Shown: positions 30,066-38,898 of the stretch, in pieces
How positions within the stretch are numbered: the stretch's first letter is position 1
Layout: each line of letters begins with the position of its first letter
Origin: Jeotgalibacillus proteolyticus
Lineage (GTDB): Bacteria; Bacillota; Bacilli; Bacillales; Jeotgalibacillaceae
Reading direction: 5' to 3'
Assembly (NCBI RefSeq): GCF_002926065.1
Contig: NZ_PREZ01000001.1
Location: forward strand, 372,001 to 436,000
Length of the DNA: 64,000 nt
Program-made: the position numbers and the translations under genes
Notes under the pieces: generated by a model
Database searches by the model: none
The model's input: the letters and a program-made list of their open reading frames with translations, nothing else
Told to the model about the DNA's origin: nothing

Positions 30066-30965
30066 CTAGCCAACATTCAATTTCGGGTCGTAAACCTTTA
30101 TACCATCTGAAACAACAAGATCCCTGAAGGATTGCAGAAGCTCATTCGTGATTTCCCCAGGTTTGCCTGTGCCAATAGATCTTCCATCCACTTTCACTAC
30201 CGCGATAACTTCAGCAGCAGTCCCGGTTAAGAATACTTCATCTGCCACATATACATCATGTCTTGTGAACACGGCTTCTTCCATGGAATATCCTTTTTTT
30301 CTTGCGATTTCGATAATGGCGTTGCGTGTAATCCCTTCCAACGCTCCAACGTAACCCGGAGGAGTCAGAATTTTTTTATCTCTTATGATGAAAATATTAT
30401 CTGCCGAGCCCTCTGCCACATAACCCTGATCATTAAGCATTAACGCCTCAGGGACGCCAGCAAGGCCAGCTTCAATTTTTACAAGTATATTATTTAAATA
30501 GTTCAGTGATTTTACTTTTGGGCTAAGAACATCCGAGCGGTTTCTTCTGCTTGCCACGGTGACAATTTCAATTCCGCTCTCATATAGCTCTTTCGGAAAA
30601 AGTGCTAAGGATTCAGCGATTACGATAACATTCGGCTGTTTACAGGAAAAAGGATCTAATCCGAGATTCCCGGGCCCTCTGGATACGACCAGTCTGATAT
30701 ATGCATCGGATAAATTGTTTTTACGCAACGTCTCCAGTACAATCTCGCTCATTTCCTCTTTCGAAAAAGGCATTTCAAGTAAAATTGATTTTGCAGAATC
30801 ATATAATCTCACCAGATGTTCATTTAAGCGGAATACATTGCCATTGTAGGCTCTAATCCCTTCGAACACCCCATCGCCATATAGAAAGCCATGATCATAA
30901 ACTGATACTTTGGCATTTTCTTTTGTCACAAACTCGCCATTCATAAAAATTAACTGTTCGCTCAC
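30066..30965 (-). CDS. ilvE: Branched-chain amino acid aminotransferase
   Basis: A 299-residue fold-type IV PLP aminotransferase that transfers amino groups between glutamate and the keto acids of Leu, Ile and Val. Visible are SVYDHGFLYGDGVFEGIRAY near 20-40, the PLP Lys in SPKVKSLNYLNN near 152, and EGSADNIFIIRD / TGTAAEV downstream, which favour IlvE over D-amino acid or aminodeoxychorismate lyase members. I chose GTG at 30965 because GGAAGGAGTG precedes it and because the promoter at 31033-31061 lies inside a longer reading. Its 3' end runs into the T-box leader, so it is probably the first gene of the operon. Confidence 0.94.
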   Translation of the reverse strand: MSEQLIFMNGEFVTKENAKVSVYDHGFLYGDGVFEGIRAYNGNVFRLNEHLVRLYDSAKSILLEMPFSKEEMSEIVLETLRKNNLSDAYIRLVVSRGPGNLGLDPFSCKQPNVIVIAESLALFPKELYESGIEIVTVASRRNRSDVLSPKVKSLNYLNNILVKIEAGLAGVPEALMLNDQGYVAEGSADNIFIIRDKKILTPPGYVGALEGITRNAIIEIARKKGYSMEEAVFTRHDVYVADEVFLTGTAAEVIAVVKVDGRSIGTGKPGEITNELLQSFRDLVVSDGIKVYDPKLNVG

Positions 30966-31032
30966 CTTAATCACTCCTTCCAGCTTACCTTGCTGCATCC
31001 TCTCAAAGCTTGATGCGCTTGAATTGTTGACA

Positions 31033-31061
31033 ATCATAACGCGGATAAAGTATAGCGTCAA
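31033..31061 (-). promoter_or_regulatory. Sigma-A-type promoter of ilvE
   Basis: On the minus strand: TTGACG, exactly 17 bases, TATGAT. Expected transcription start near 31026, about 60 bases before the GTG. One mismatch from consensus in each element. Confidence 0.75.
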
Positions 31062-31107
31062 CAGCTAAAGGTTAAATTTTTAGACAAATTAGAATATTTA
31101 ATCTAAT

Positions 31108-31122
31108 TGTATGCGTTTACAT
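31108..31122 (-). promoter_or_regulatory. cre site upstream of the ilvE promoter
   Basis: ATGTAAACGCATACA on the minus strand matches WTGNAANCGNWNNCW at every position. Its centre is about 89 bases upstream of the predicted transcription start, an activation rather than a roadblock position. CcpA activates ilv-leu in B. subtilis from an upstream cre. Confidence 0.7.
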
Positions 31123-31185
31123 CTTTGATCTTATAAGGTTTTAAAATTTTTAAAAAATATTTTTCTAACGCGGCTATGTAAGAAG

Positions 31186-31223
31186 AAAAAGCCTGTCCAA
31201 TAGAAAATTGGACAGGCTTTTTT
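31186..31223 (-). terminator. Terminator of the typA-ylaH unit
   Basis: AAAAAGCCTGTCCAAT / ATTGGACAGGCTTTTTT, a perfect 16-bp stem with a five-base loop, just after the ylaH stop. Confidence 0.93.
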
Positions 31224-31227
31224 GTAC

Positions 31228-31539
31228 TTAAATTGTTCCTTTTGCTTGTTCTCTTCGCAATCGGATTTTGTAAATGACTAAAATTAACGCTGCAATAATT
31301 AACCCTTCAGTTATAGGGAGAAATATTGCCAGGAAGGTCAAAACGGTGCACCCGGCAATAAGAAAAATGTAGATGACAGCCGATTTCAAAATCGGGAGCT
31401 TTTTAGCAAAGCCCAATTTATAAACTAAAATCGACAAAGCAATTATAGTGATATAAAGAAACCACATGCCCAGCTCGGGATTGACATCCACACGGTACAG
31501 CGCAGGAAAAAAAGATAATCGATCTTCCACATTGACCAT
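31228..31539 (-). CDS. ylaH: YlaH-like membrane protein
   Basis: A 103-residue protein with three hydrophobic segments (about 25-43, 51-68, 73-90) and a basic tail. Length, the N-terminal [13 protein letters not shown]-like region and location next to typA match ylaH of B. subtilis. Function unknown. It follows typA by 22 bases and ends in a strong terminator, so it is the second gene of a typA-ylaH unit. Confidence 0.9.
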   Translation of the reverse strand: MVNVEDRLSFFPALYRVDVNPELGMWFLYITIIALSILVYKLGFAKKLPILKSAVIYIFLIAGCTVLTFLAIFLPITEGLIIAALILVIYKIRLRREQAKGTI

Positions 31540-31561
31540 GCAAAATCACTCCTGTCGTCTA

Positions 31562-33403
31562 TTATGCCTGTTCAGCAGTTTTTTTCTTTTTCTGAGAACG
31601 CTCACGCTCGCTCTTATCAAGAATCTTCTTGCGCAGACGAATTGATTCCGGAGTAACCTCACATAGCTCATCATCATTCAAATACTCTAAAGATTCCTCA
31701 AGCGTCATAATACGAGGCTTTTTAAGAGTCGTTGTCTGCTCTTTATTTGCAGAACGAATATTGTTTGCAGCTTTGATTTTTGTCACGTTGACAGTTAAAT
31801 CATTGTCACGTGTGTGCTGGCCGACAATCATTCCTTCGTACACTTCTGTACCCGGCTCAACAAAAATCGTGCCGCGGTCTTCAACCCCAAGAATGGCGTA
31901 TTGAGAAGCCTGGCCTTTATCCATTGAAACAAGAACACCTTCACGTCGTCCGCCGACACGGCCTGTTTGCATAGGCTGATAGCTGTCAAACGAGTGGTTG
32001 ATAATTCCATAGCCGCGTGTAAGTGTTAAGAACTCAGTTGTATAACCAATTAATCCGCGTGCAGGGATCATAAATACAAGACGAACTTGTCCATTTCCGT
32101 TATTAATCATGTCGAGCATTTCGCCTTTACGCTCTCCCATTGATTCAATAACAGACCCTACATATTCTTCTGGTATATCAATTTGAACGCGTTCTACCGG
32201 CTCACTGCGAACACCATCAATTTCACGTACGATAACCTCAGGCTTTGATACCTGTAATTCGAATCCTTCACGTCTCATGTTCTCAATTAAAATGGACAAG
32301 TGAAGCTCTCCGCGTCCTGAAACTACCCATGCATCAGGTGAAGCAGTATTTTCAACGCGCAGACTCACATCTGTTTCAAGCTGAGCACGCAGACGCTCTT
32401 CAATTTTGCGGGATGTGACGAATTTTCCTTCACGGCCTGCAAACGGGCTGTTATTCACTAAAAATGTCATTTGAAGAGTCGGCTCATCAATGCGCAATAC
32501 CGGAAGTGCATCCTGGTTGTCGATCGGACAAACCGTTTCTCCCACGTTGATGTCTTCCATACCGGATACGGCAATTAAGTCACCGGCTTGTGCTTTTTGA
32601 ATTTCAACACGCTTCAAGCCAAGGAAACCAAAGATTTTTGTCACACGGAAGTTTTTGACTGAACCGTCAAGCTTCATAAGCGCAACCTGCTGGCCAACCT
32701 CCATCGTTCCTCTGAACACGCGGCCAATACCGATACGTCCTACATAATCGTTATAATCAAGCAATGCAATTTGGAATTGCAATGGATCTTCACTATTATC
32801 TACAGGAGCAGGGATGTTCTCAACAATGGACTCGTAAAGAGATTCCATGGTTTCATCCTGTTTTTCAGGATTCATGCTTGCTGTTCCATTAATGGCAGAA
32901 GCATAGATCACCGGGAATTCAAGCTGGTCTTCGTTTGCGTCAAGCTCGATAAATAAATTTAATACTTCATCGATTACACCTTCAGGACGTGCAGCATCCC
33001 GGTCGATTTTATTAACTACTACAATAGGAGTTAAATTTTGCTCAAGGGCTTTTTTCAATACGAAACGGGTCTGAGGCATACAGCCTTCATAAGCATCAAC
33101 GACTAACAATACGCCATCAACCATTTTCATAATACGCTCTACTTCTCCACCGAAGTCAGCGTGTCCTGGTGTATCCAAAATGTTGATTCGTGTATCTTTG
33201 TATTGAATCGCAGTATTTTTAGCAAGAATGGTGATACCGCGCTCTCTTTCCAGGTCATTTGAGTCCATTGCACGCTCTTCCACATGTTCGTTTGAACGGA
33301 AGATACCAGATTGCTTAAGCAGCTGGTCTACCAGTGTCGTTTTTCCGTGGTCTACGTGAGCGATAATTGCAATATTTCGAAGATCTTGTCTTAACTTTGT
33401 CAT
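31562..33403 (-). CDS. typA: TypA/BipA ribosome-associated GTPase
   Basis: A 613-residue translational GTPase. G-domain motifs are [10 protein letters not shown] (G1, near 15), [14 protein letters not shown] (G3, near 77) and [12 protein letters not shown] (G4, near 131). Domains II, III and V and the BipA-specific C-terminal domain follow, with a Lys-rich tail. BipA acts in 50S subunit assembly and growth at low temperature or under stress. It starts at ATG after AGGAGTG. The B. subtilis orthologue is also called ylaG. Confidence 0.97.
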   Translation of the reverse strand: MTKLRQDLRNIAIIAHVDHGKTTLVDQLLKQSGIFRSNEHVEERAMDSNDLERERGITILAKNTAIQYKDTRINILDTPGHADFGGEVERIMKMVDGVLLVVDAYEGCMPQTRFVLKKALEQNLTPIVVVNKIDRDAARPEGVIDEVLNLFIELDANEDQLEFPVIYASAINGTASMNPEKQDETMESLYESIVENIPAPVDNSEDPLQFQIALLDYNDYVGRIGIGRVFRGTMEVGQQVALMKLDGSVKNFRVTKIFGFLGLKRVEIQKAQAGDLIAVSGMEDINVGETVCPIDNQDALPVLRIDEPTLQMTFLVNNSPFAGREGKFVTSRKIEERLRAQLETDVSLRVENTASPDAWVVSGRGELHLSILIENMRREGFELQVSKPEVIVREIDGVRSEPVERVQIDIPEEYVGSVIESMGERKGEMLDMINNGNGQVRLVFMIPARGLIGYTTEFLTLTRGYGIINHSFDSYQPMQTGRVGGRREGVLVSMDKGQASQYAILGVEDRGTIFVEPGTEVYEGMIVGQHTRDNDLTVNVTKIKAANNIRSANKEQTTTLKKPRIMTLEESLEYLNDDELCEVTPESIRLRKKILDKSERERSQKKKKTAEQA

Positions 33404-33513
33404 TATTTCACTCCTGAATGCTTTTCCAAGCTTTATTAACTGTACTATTATATCATATAAGGTGGAAATACAAAAATTAATTATGTAGAATGGAAATCAA
33501 GGAGGTTGATGGC

Positions 33514-33714
33514 GTGGAAAAAGGGAATGGAATTTTCATCCTATATGCATTTGCAGCAGTCCTGGCAATGACAGGAGTAGGAATAGCAGTCGGGGAAAGA
33601 AGCTTTCTTGGTGCTGTTATTTCACTAATTGCTTTAACAGCTGTTTTTGGAATGGGGTTTAAAACGAAGAAAAAACATAGAGAACTTGCTGAATTAAAAA
33701 ATGCTGAGCAGTAA
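33514..33714 (+). CDS. ylaF: YlaF-like small membrane protein
   Basis: A 66-residue protein with two membrane segments (about 7-25 and 30-48) and a basic tail. Position beside typA and size fit YlaF. The GTG at 33514 is preferred because AAGGAGG stands 8 bases upstream; an ATG at 33490 lies before that site. The terminator hairpin includes the stop codon. Function unknown. Confidence 0.85.
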   Translation: MEKGNGIFILYAFAAVLAMTGVGIAVGERSFLGAVISLIALTAVFGMGFKTKKKHRELAELKNAEQ

Positions 33715-33730
33715 AGCTCAGCATTTTTTT
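33696..33730. terminator. Bidirectional terminator between ylaF and the phosphatase gene
   Basis: AAAAAATGCTGAGC / GCTCAGCATTTTTTT, six-base loop containing the ylaF stop TAA. Confidence 0.92.
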
Positions 33731-34529
33731 ATAGTTTCCCCTGCAAATAATTCTGATAAATTTCATTATGCACATCAGCATTTCCGGCAAATAATGAATC
33801 TTTTCCTAGAAGGGAATGAGTTTGATTTTGCAGATTGGTCACGACTCCTCCAACCTCTTCAATTAAAATTTTCCCCCCTGCAATATCCCAAGGAGCAAGC
33901 CTCATAGTCAGGTATCCATCCAGCCTTCCGGCAGCAACATAAGCCAGCTCTAATGCAGCAGACCCGTATGACCGTGTCCCGCGAACATCATGTACGATTG
34001 GCCCAAAGATCTGATAAGGAACTTTTTCGTGAGGCGTTATCCATGTTGCATTAATTGAAAAAATAGCTTCTGAAACCGGGACAGGCTTTAAGGGCTTCAG
34101 CTTCTCCTCATTCATATAAGCACCATTCCCTTTATGAGCATGATACAGCTCGTCCAGAACCACGTCATAAATATAACCGAGCATTCCAATTCCATTATGG
34201 TAAATGCCAATTGAAATAGCAAAATTACGCTGCTGGTGAACAAAGTTCATTGTGCCATCGATCGGATCTACTATCCACACTGTCCCTTCATGGGATGTGA
34301 CCTGATCACCATAACCTTCTTCTCCAAGAATTTTATGATCAGGATTATACCTCCTGATCTCCTTCACAAAATATTGTTCGATTTCTTTATCCATATTTGT
34401 GACAAGATCATTGGCATTGCTTTTAGATTCAATGCTTAATTTGTCTTTAAAGGAGTTCTTTATGGTTTCTCCTGCATGATGAATTAAATCCTTTGCAAAG
34501 CGATCAATCTCATTCCAGTTTTCTGTCAT
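33729..34529 (-). CDS. yktC: Inositol monophosphatase family protein (YktC)
   Basis: A 266-residue Mg-dependent phosphatase of the SuhB/IMPase family. Metal-binding motifs are GEEGYGD near 68-74, VDPIDGTMNFVHQ near 88 and the C-terminal WDIAGGKILIEEVGG near 213-227. The B. subtilis orthologue hydrolyses inositol-1-phosphate and some sugar phosphates; in vivo substrate uncertain. Starts with ATG after GGAGGG. Confidence 0.94.
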   Translation of the reverse strand: MTENWNEIDRFAKDLIHHAGETIKNSFKDKLSIESKSNANDLVTNMDKEIEQYFVKEIRRYNPDHKILGEEGYGDQVTSHEGTVWIVDPIDGTMNFVHQQRNFAISIGIYHNGIGMLGYIYDVVLDELYHAHKGNGAYMNEEKLKPLKPVPVSEAIFSINATWITPHEKVPYQIFGPIVHDVRGTRSYGSAALELAYVAAGRLDGYLTMRLAPWDIAGGKILIEEVGGVVTNLQNQTHSLLGKDSLFAGNADVHNEIYQNYLQGKL

Positions 34530-34607
34530 TCAAATACCCTCCAGAAAATCATCTTCATTCAAGAGTAGCTCACATAAAATAATTCCGCAAGAAATATCCT
34601 CCGCAAG

Positions 34608-34652
34608 AAATAAAGACGAATACGCTGGTTTACAGAGCATTCGTCTTTATTT
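34608..34652 (-). terminator. Terminator between the 65-residue protein gene and yktC
   Basis: AAATAAAGACGAAT / ATTCGTCTTTATTT with a 17-base loop. It makes the small upstream gene a separate unit. Confidence 0.85.
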
Positions 34653-34675
34653 GATCCTATAAATTAGTACAACCT

Positions 34676-34873
34676 TTACACGCCGCCTTTAAGTTCAATA
34701 AGTTCTTTGCGGATTCCGGAAAGCTTTTCTTTAGAAACATCCATTGAGCTGACATTTTGTTCTTCCATTGCTTCAAAAAGTACTGCAAGTTCATAGTCCA
34801 ATTCCAAACGCAGGATCGCCATTCTTTCTGATTTCAGATCTCTTTTTCTAGTAACCTGGATGACCTGTTTCAT
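34676..34873 (-). CDS. Conserved hypothetical small helical protein
   Basis: A 65-residue protein with a basic first third (Lys/Arg) and an acidic amphipathic middle (LELDYELAVLFEAMEEQ), most likely two helices forming a coiled-coil-like dimer. No Cys, no membrane segment. It has a very strong GGAGGGGG ribosome binding site and its own terminator, which argues for a real gene. It is divergent from yktB. I do not recognise a family with a known function. Confidence 0.78.
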   Translation of the reverse strand: MKQVIQVTRKRDLKSERMAILRLELDYELAVLFEAMEEQNVSSMDVSKEKLSGIRKELIELKGGV

Positions 34874-35122
34874 TTCCTTGCCCCCTCCAACTTAACCGAT
34901 CGACGGCTATTTCAAGATTTAGTTGTTTTTTCTTGTTAATCCATTCTATGCGGGATGGATCATTTTATTCGTAATAAAGAGTTATGCTACAATAGCTAAA
35001 AGTTGTTGTTTTGAGTGGCCCTCAAAAATCTTATTTATAGTATAGCCTAAATATTCAGGCTTCAAACGATGGTGAGCATATTTTTGACTCTCCAAGCTTC
35101 ACAACAGAAAGGAAGAAATTTA

Positions 35123-35758
35123 ATGACAAATGGTTTTGAGCAAAAGGATTTCGATATTTTCCAAGTACCTGGACTTGAAGAAAGAATGGAACTGATTCAG
35201 ACGGTTATTCAGCCTAAGTTTGCTGCACTGGGAGAAGAATTGGTGCCTTTTTTAACAGAAGAACTGAATGAAGACATGCACCTTCATATTGCCCGTCACG
35301 CCCGCAGAACGGTCAATCCTCCGAGTGACACCTGGATGGCTATTTCCCCGAGTAAAAGAGGCTATAAAAAACTGCCTCATTTTCAAGTGGGCTTATGGGA
35401 TGATCACTTGTTTATCTGGCTTGCCTATATATATGAGCTGCCGGAGAAAGCAGAGATTGCTGAAGCCCTTATCGATGATTTGGAGAGTGTTTATCAGTCA
35501 CTTCCTGAAGACGGCTGGATTTCATCCGATCATATGAAAAAAGAGGCAGATAAAATAAATGAAATGGGTAAAGAAGATTTCCTTTCAATCCTTGAGCGCT
35601 TTAAAAAAGTGAAAAAGGCAGAGTTTTTAGTCGGCAAAAGATTCCTTCCATCTGATGATGCAGTTCAGGACAATGAAAAATTAATTGAGGAAATCAAAAA
35701 GACATATTCAGCTCTGCTGCCAATCTACCGCCACAGCCTTAAGGCAGCACAAAAATAA
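35123..35758 (+). CDS. yktB: YktB, UPF0637/DUF1054 family protein
   Basis: A 211-residue soluble protein matching the UPF0637 family (FEQKDFDIFQVPGLEERM at the N-terminus, HIARHARRTVNPPSDTWMA near 58-76, YKKLPHFQVGLWDDHLFIWLA near 85-105). Structure of the family is known but its function is not. The ATG at 35123 follows AAAGGAAG; an upstream ATG at 35069 lacks a site. TACAAT near 34990 with TTATTC 17 bases upstream is a possible promoter. Confidence 0.93.
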   Translation: MTNGFEQKDFDIFQVPGLEERMELIQTVIQPKFAALGEELVPFLTEELNEDMHLHIARHARRTVNPPSDTWMAISPSKRGYKKLPHFQVGLWDDHLFIWLAYIYELPEKAEIAEALIDDLESVYQSLPEDGWISSDHMKKEADKINEMGKEDFLSILERFKKVKKAEFLVGKRFLPSDDAVQDNEKLIEEIKKTYSALLPIYRHSLKAAQK

Positions 35759-35792
35759 AGGATTGGATCTGAAATAGATCCAATCCTTTATT
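35754..35792. terminator. Bidirectional terminator between yktB and yktA
   Basis: Perfect 17-bp stem AATAAAGGATTGGATCT with a five-base loop and T-run, starting in the yktB stop codon and reaching into the end of yktA. Confidence 0.94.
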
Positions 35793-36063
35793 TTTTAATT
35801 GAAAAACGTTCATTCGGTTCTGTGTTTTTCGCCTTTTTTACGACCCGGTAAGTTGAAAAGCCGCTATTCTCTTCAAATTCCTTATCAATAGTCTTCTCTT
35901 CTGATTTACTCGGTACAATTTCTTTGAAGCGTTTGTAGGTCTTCATAAATTCTTCACGATCAACAGAGGATCCATATGCTTTTTCGACCATTTCAAAAAA
36001 CTTCATGACATCGATAATTTCTTCTGTAGACCAGTCGATCGAAATTGGGTATTGATATTCCAT
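35788..36063 (-). CDS. yktA: YktA, UPF0223 family protein
   Basis: A 91-residue soluble helical protein of the UPF0223 family ([21 protein letters not shown] at the N-terminus, then SREEF-like helix and [18 protein letters not shown]). Function unknown. ATG at 36063 follows GAAGGTGAAGAA; longer in-frame readings have no ribosome binding site. It lies between yktB and speA as in B. subtilis. Confidence 0.92.
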   Translation of the reverse strand: MEYQYPISIDWSTEEIIDVMKFFEMVEKAYGSSVDREEFMKTYKRFKEIVPSKSEEKTIDKEFEENSGFSTYRVVKKAKNTEPNERFSIKK

Positions 36064-36160
36064 TTCTTCACCTTCTTTATTAAAACTTTTCAGCTTTATT
36101 GTACCGGAAATTGATCTTAACTCAAAATATCCTGCAAAAAAAAGCATCGTCTCTTTTTCG

Positions 36161-36189
36161 TTTTCTTTCCCTGTTAGAAATGCTATAAT
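36161..36189 (+). promoter_or_regulatory. Candidate sigma-A promoter of speA
   Basis: TTTTCT, 17-base spacer, perfect TATAAT with TGC in front (extended -10). About 50 bases before the TTG start. Confidence 0.6.
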
Positions 36190-36240
36190 TCTTCTGTTAT
36201 ACTCCGTAAAATAAATACCCTTAATGAGGTGACATAAAAA

Positions 36241-37770
36241 TTGTCTGATACATCGGTAAACTCAGCAACTTTAGACGTCAGGCGTTCAGCCGGAAAAACA
36301 TTAACGCAAAAAGATACGCCGCTCTTTACCGGCTTAAAAAAGCATAGCGCTAATAACCCTGTGCAATTCCATATTCCCGGTCACAAAAAAGGTGCGGGCA
36401 TGGATCCTGAATTCAGGGAATTTGTCGGCGAAAATATATTGTCGATTGATTTAATTAACATCGCTCCGCTGGATGATCTTCACCAGCCAAAAAGCTTAAT
36501 CAAGGATGCACAGGATTTAGCTGCAAAAGCGTTTGGCGCAGACTTTACCTTTTTCTCCGTTCAGGGAACAAGTGGCGCTATAATGACGATGGTAATGAGC
36601 GTTTGCGGTCCTGGAGAAAAAATTATTGTGCCAAGAAATGTTCATAAGTCCGTCATGTCTGCGATCGTTTTTTGCGGAGCCATTCCTGTATTCATTCACC
36701 CTGAAGTAGATCAGGAACTCGGGATCTCTCACGGAATTACACCGGACTCAGTGTCTAATGCACTGGAGCAGCACCCTGATGCGAAAGGAATTCTTGTTAT
36801 TAATCCTACTTATTTCGGGATTTCAGCAGACCTAAGAAGTATTGTGGAGATTGCCCATTCCTATAAGGTGCCTGTTCTTGTCGATGAGGCTCACGGAGTT
36901 CATATCCATTTCAACGAAAAGCTTCCGGTTTCAGCAATGCAGGCCGGCGCTGATATGGCTGCAACAAGCGTGCACAAGCTTGGAGGGTCTATGACGCAAA
37001 GCTCGATTTTAAACCTTAAAAAAGGACTAGTTTCTGCTAAGAGGGTCCAAACGATTTTAAGTATGCTGACGACAACATCTACGTCCTACCCGCTGCTTGC
37101 TTCTTTGGATGTGGCAAGAAAAAGACTCGCAACTGAAGGAGAAAGATTAATCGAAGAAACAATTGAACTGGCACAATATATCAGATCTGAACTGCAGCAG
37201 ATAAATCAATTAACCTGTATCGGATCTGAAATTATCGGAACTAAAGCTACATTCGATTATGACCCGACGAAAATCATTATATCTGTAAAAGAGCTTGGAA
37301 TTACAGGGTATCAGGCGGAGAAATGGCTAAGAGATGAATATAATATAGAAGTGGAGCTTTCCGATCTTTATAATATCCTTTGTATCATCACTCCAGGGGA
37401 CACAAAGAATGAAGCGGATATTTTAATCAAAGCTATGAAGTCTTTATCAAAAACATTTGAGCATGGTGAAGATTTTAAATCTCCAGAGGTTTTACTTCCA
37501 GGTATACCTTTATTGGCCTTATCACCAAGAGAAGCATTTTATTCAGAAACGGAAGTACTGCCGATTGGTGATACAGTGGGAAGGATTTGCGCAGAATTTA
37601 TTATGGTTTATCCTCCGGGCATACCGATTTTTATTCCTGGAGAAATTATTACACAGGAAAACCTATCCTACATTCATGAAAATATTGAAGCCGGACTTCC
37701 GGTTCAGGGGCCTGAGGATGAGTCCCTATCCTATTTAAGAGTAATTAAAGAGCATCGTGCAATCAAATAA
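36241..37770 (+). CDS. speA: Arginine decarboxylase (Orn/Lys/Arg decarboxylase family)
   Basis: A 509-residue fold-type I PLP decarboxylase. [12 protein letters not shown] near 43-54 and the PLP Lys in [14 protein letters not shown] near 245 are characteristic, followed by the C-terminal major domain with [11 protein letters not shown] and YPPGIP. B. subtilis SpeA makes agmatine for spermidine synthesis; substrate specificity between Arg and Lys cannot be settled from sequence, but synteny with the ykt/pdh region supports speA. TTG start after GAGGTGA. Confidence 0.92.
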   Translation: MSDTSVNSATLDVRRSAGKTLTQKDTPLFTGLKKHSANNPVQFHIPGHKKGAGMDPEFREFVGENILSIDLINIAPLDDLHQPKSLIKDAQDLAAKAFGADFTFFSVQGTSGAIMTMVMSVCGPGEKIIVPRNVHKSVMSAIVFCGAIPVFIHPEVDQELGISHGITPDSVSNALEQHPDAKGILVINPTYFGISADLRSIVEIAHSYKVPVLVDEAHGVHIHFNEKLPVSAMQAGADMAATSVHKLGGSMTQSSILNLKKGLVSAKRVQTILSMLTTTSTSYPLLASLDVARKRLATEGERLIEETIELAQYIRSELQQINQLTCIGSEIIGTKATFDYDPTKIIISVKELGITGYQAEKWLRDEYNIEVELSDLYNILCIITPGDTKNEADILIKAMKSLSKTFEHGEDFKSPEVLLPGIPLLALSPREAFYSETEVLPIGDTVGRICAEFIMVYPPGIPIFIPGEIITQENLSYIHENIEAGLPVQGPEDESLSYLRVIKEHRAIK

Positions 37771-37798
37771 AAAAGAGGCTGATAGCAGCCTCTTTTTT
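37769..37798. terminator. Terminator after speA
   Basis: AAAAAAGAGGCTG / CAGCCTCTTTTTT with a four-base loop, overlapping the speA stop codon; symmetric, so it can also stop minus-strand transcription. Confidence 0.93.
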
Positions 37799-37867
37799 AT
37801 TATTATACATGACGGTCAATTGGCTGATCTGCAAGCCCGGAGCTTCTTACTCCCATCCCCACAGGAT

Positions 37868-37881
37868 TGTAAGCGCTTCCC
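37868..37881. promoter_or_regulatory. cre-like site between speA and the deacetylase gene
   Basis: TGTAAGCGCTTCCC, preceded by T, matches 14 of 15 cre positions, with a perfect AAGCGCTT core. It lies downstream of both convergent genes, so a regulated gene is not obvious; B. subtilis has the CcpN/CcpA-controlled SR1 RNA between speA and pdhD. Confidence 0.4.
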
Positions 37882-37922
37882 TGCTATTCTATCCTATGGA
37901 GTGAGGGTTTTCAATCATTTTT

Positions 37923-38768
37923 TTAATTTTCGTCCCCAGGCCGTACAATGGCAGCAGGGTCTACAAATTCATACCCTTTATTTCTCAAGCCTGTCACCAA
38001 AGATGGCAATGCTTCATTTGTCCATGCACGGTCATGCATAAGAAGGTTTGCGCCATTTGCAAGAAATTCTGTATTGACCATAATGTCAGAAAGGGCAGCT
38101 GCATCCTGATACTCAACTTCCCAGTCATAGCCGTATGTCCAGTTCATCAGAAGCATACCTTCCTCTAAAGCGAGCTGTTCGGTAAAGTCCGTATTGGCTC
38201 CAAAGGGCGCTCTGAAGAATACAGGGCGTTCTCCTATTATTTCTTCTACACGGTCATTTAATGACACAATCTCTTCCCTTTGCTCTTCTTCTGTCAAATC
38301 TCGTAAATTTGGGTGAGAGAAGGTATGGTTGCCGATCGGAAAGCCCAACTCGTGTATTTCTTTAAGTTTCTCTTCCTCTTCAGGTGTATCTAAAAAATGT
38401 CCATTCACGAAAAAAATTGCGTGAACATTCATTTCCTTAAGTGTGTGTGCCATTTCAACCCCATATTTATCGGGCGCATCATCAATCGTCAGCAGGGCGA
38501 CCTGAGGATCAGCTTCTCCGATAGGCTGCACTGACCAATTTACTTCATTGATTTCATACAGCTTTTCAACCTGTACATCTCCAGCTGCTTCTTCTGTTTC
38601 TTCCTCATGGTCTTCTTCAGGCGGCACAATCTCTTCTTCTACCTCCTGATCCGTTTCTCCCTGCGGCATTTCCTCAATTGCACCCTCATCCTGCTTTTCT
38701 GCCTTGTCTGTTGAACAGGCTGATAAAAGCAAAATACTCGTTACGCCCATTGCTGTTATGTATTTCAT
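37923..38768 (-). CDS. Polysaccharide deacetylase (NodB domain) lipoprotein
   Basis: A 281-residue lipoprotein: signal peptide with lipobox LLSAC (Cys 18), a long Glu-rich linker (about 20-75), then a NodB deacetylase domain. Motifs: TIDDAPDKYG (catalytic Asp and metal Asp, near 94), GNHTFSHPN (metal His pair, near 146), RAPFGANTDF (near 191) and LLMHDRAWT (near 240). TIDD replaces the common TFDD. Such enzymes remove N-acetyl groups from peptidoglycan or other glycans outside the membrane. Starts at ATG after AAAGGTGAGG. It stands between speA and pdhD. Confidence 0.9.
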   Translation of the reverse strand: MKYITAMGVTSILLLSACSTDKAEKQDEGAIEEMPQGETDQEVEEEIVPPEEDHEEETEEAAGDVQVEKLYEINEVNWSVQPIGEADPQVALLTIDDAPDKYGVEMAHTLKEMNVHAIFFVNGHFLDTPEEEEKLKEIHELGFPIGNHTFSHPNLRDLTEEEQREEIVSLNDRVEEIIGERPVFFRAPFGANTDFTEQLALEEGMLLMNWTYGYDWEVEYQDAAALSDIMVNTEFLANGANLLMHDRAWTNEALPSLVTGLRNKGYEFVDPAAIVRPGDEN

Positions 38769-38861
38769 CCAACCTCACCTTTCGATAACATTTCCCAACT
38801 TATTTTATCACAATTAGCATTTAATGTAATGGTTTGTCATATATTTAAATTTTTTCCTGAT

Positions 38862-38891
38862 AAAAAAAACCCTCCGGTGTGATCCGGAGGG
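38862..38891 (-). terminator. Terminator of the pdhABCD operon
   Basis: Minus strand: CCCTCCGG, 6-base loop, CCGGAGGG, then eight T. It lies 8 bases after the pdhD stop. Confidence 0.95.
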
Positions 38892-38898
38892 ATATGAT

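Noticed and set aside
30966-31061. Longer ilvE reading starting at 31061
   Set aside because: The likely promoter lies within it and the strong ribosome binding site is before GTG 30965; the extra residues do not resemble the family N-terminus.
37771-38898. SR1/SR1P homologue between speA and pdhD
   Set aside because: No frame resembling the Cys-rich SR1P peptide on either strand in either gap around the deacetylase gene.
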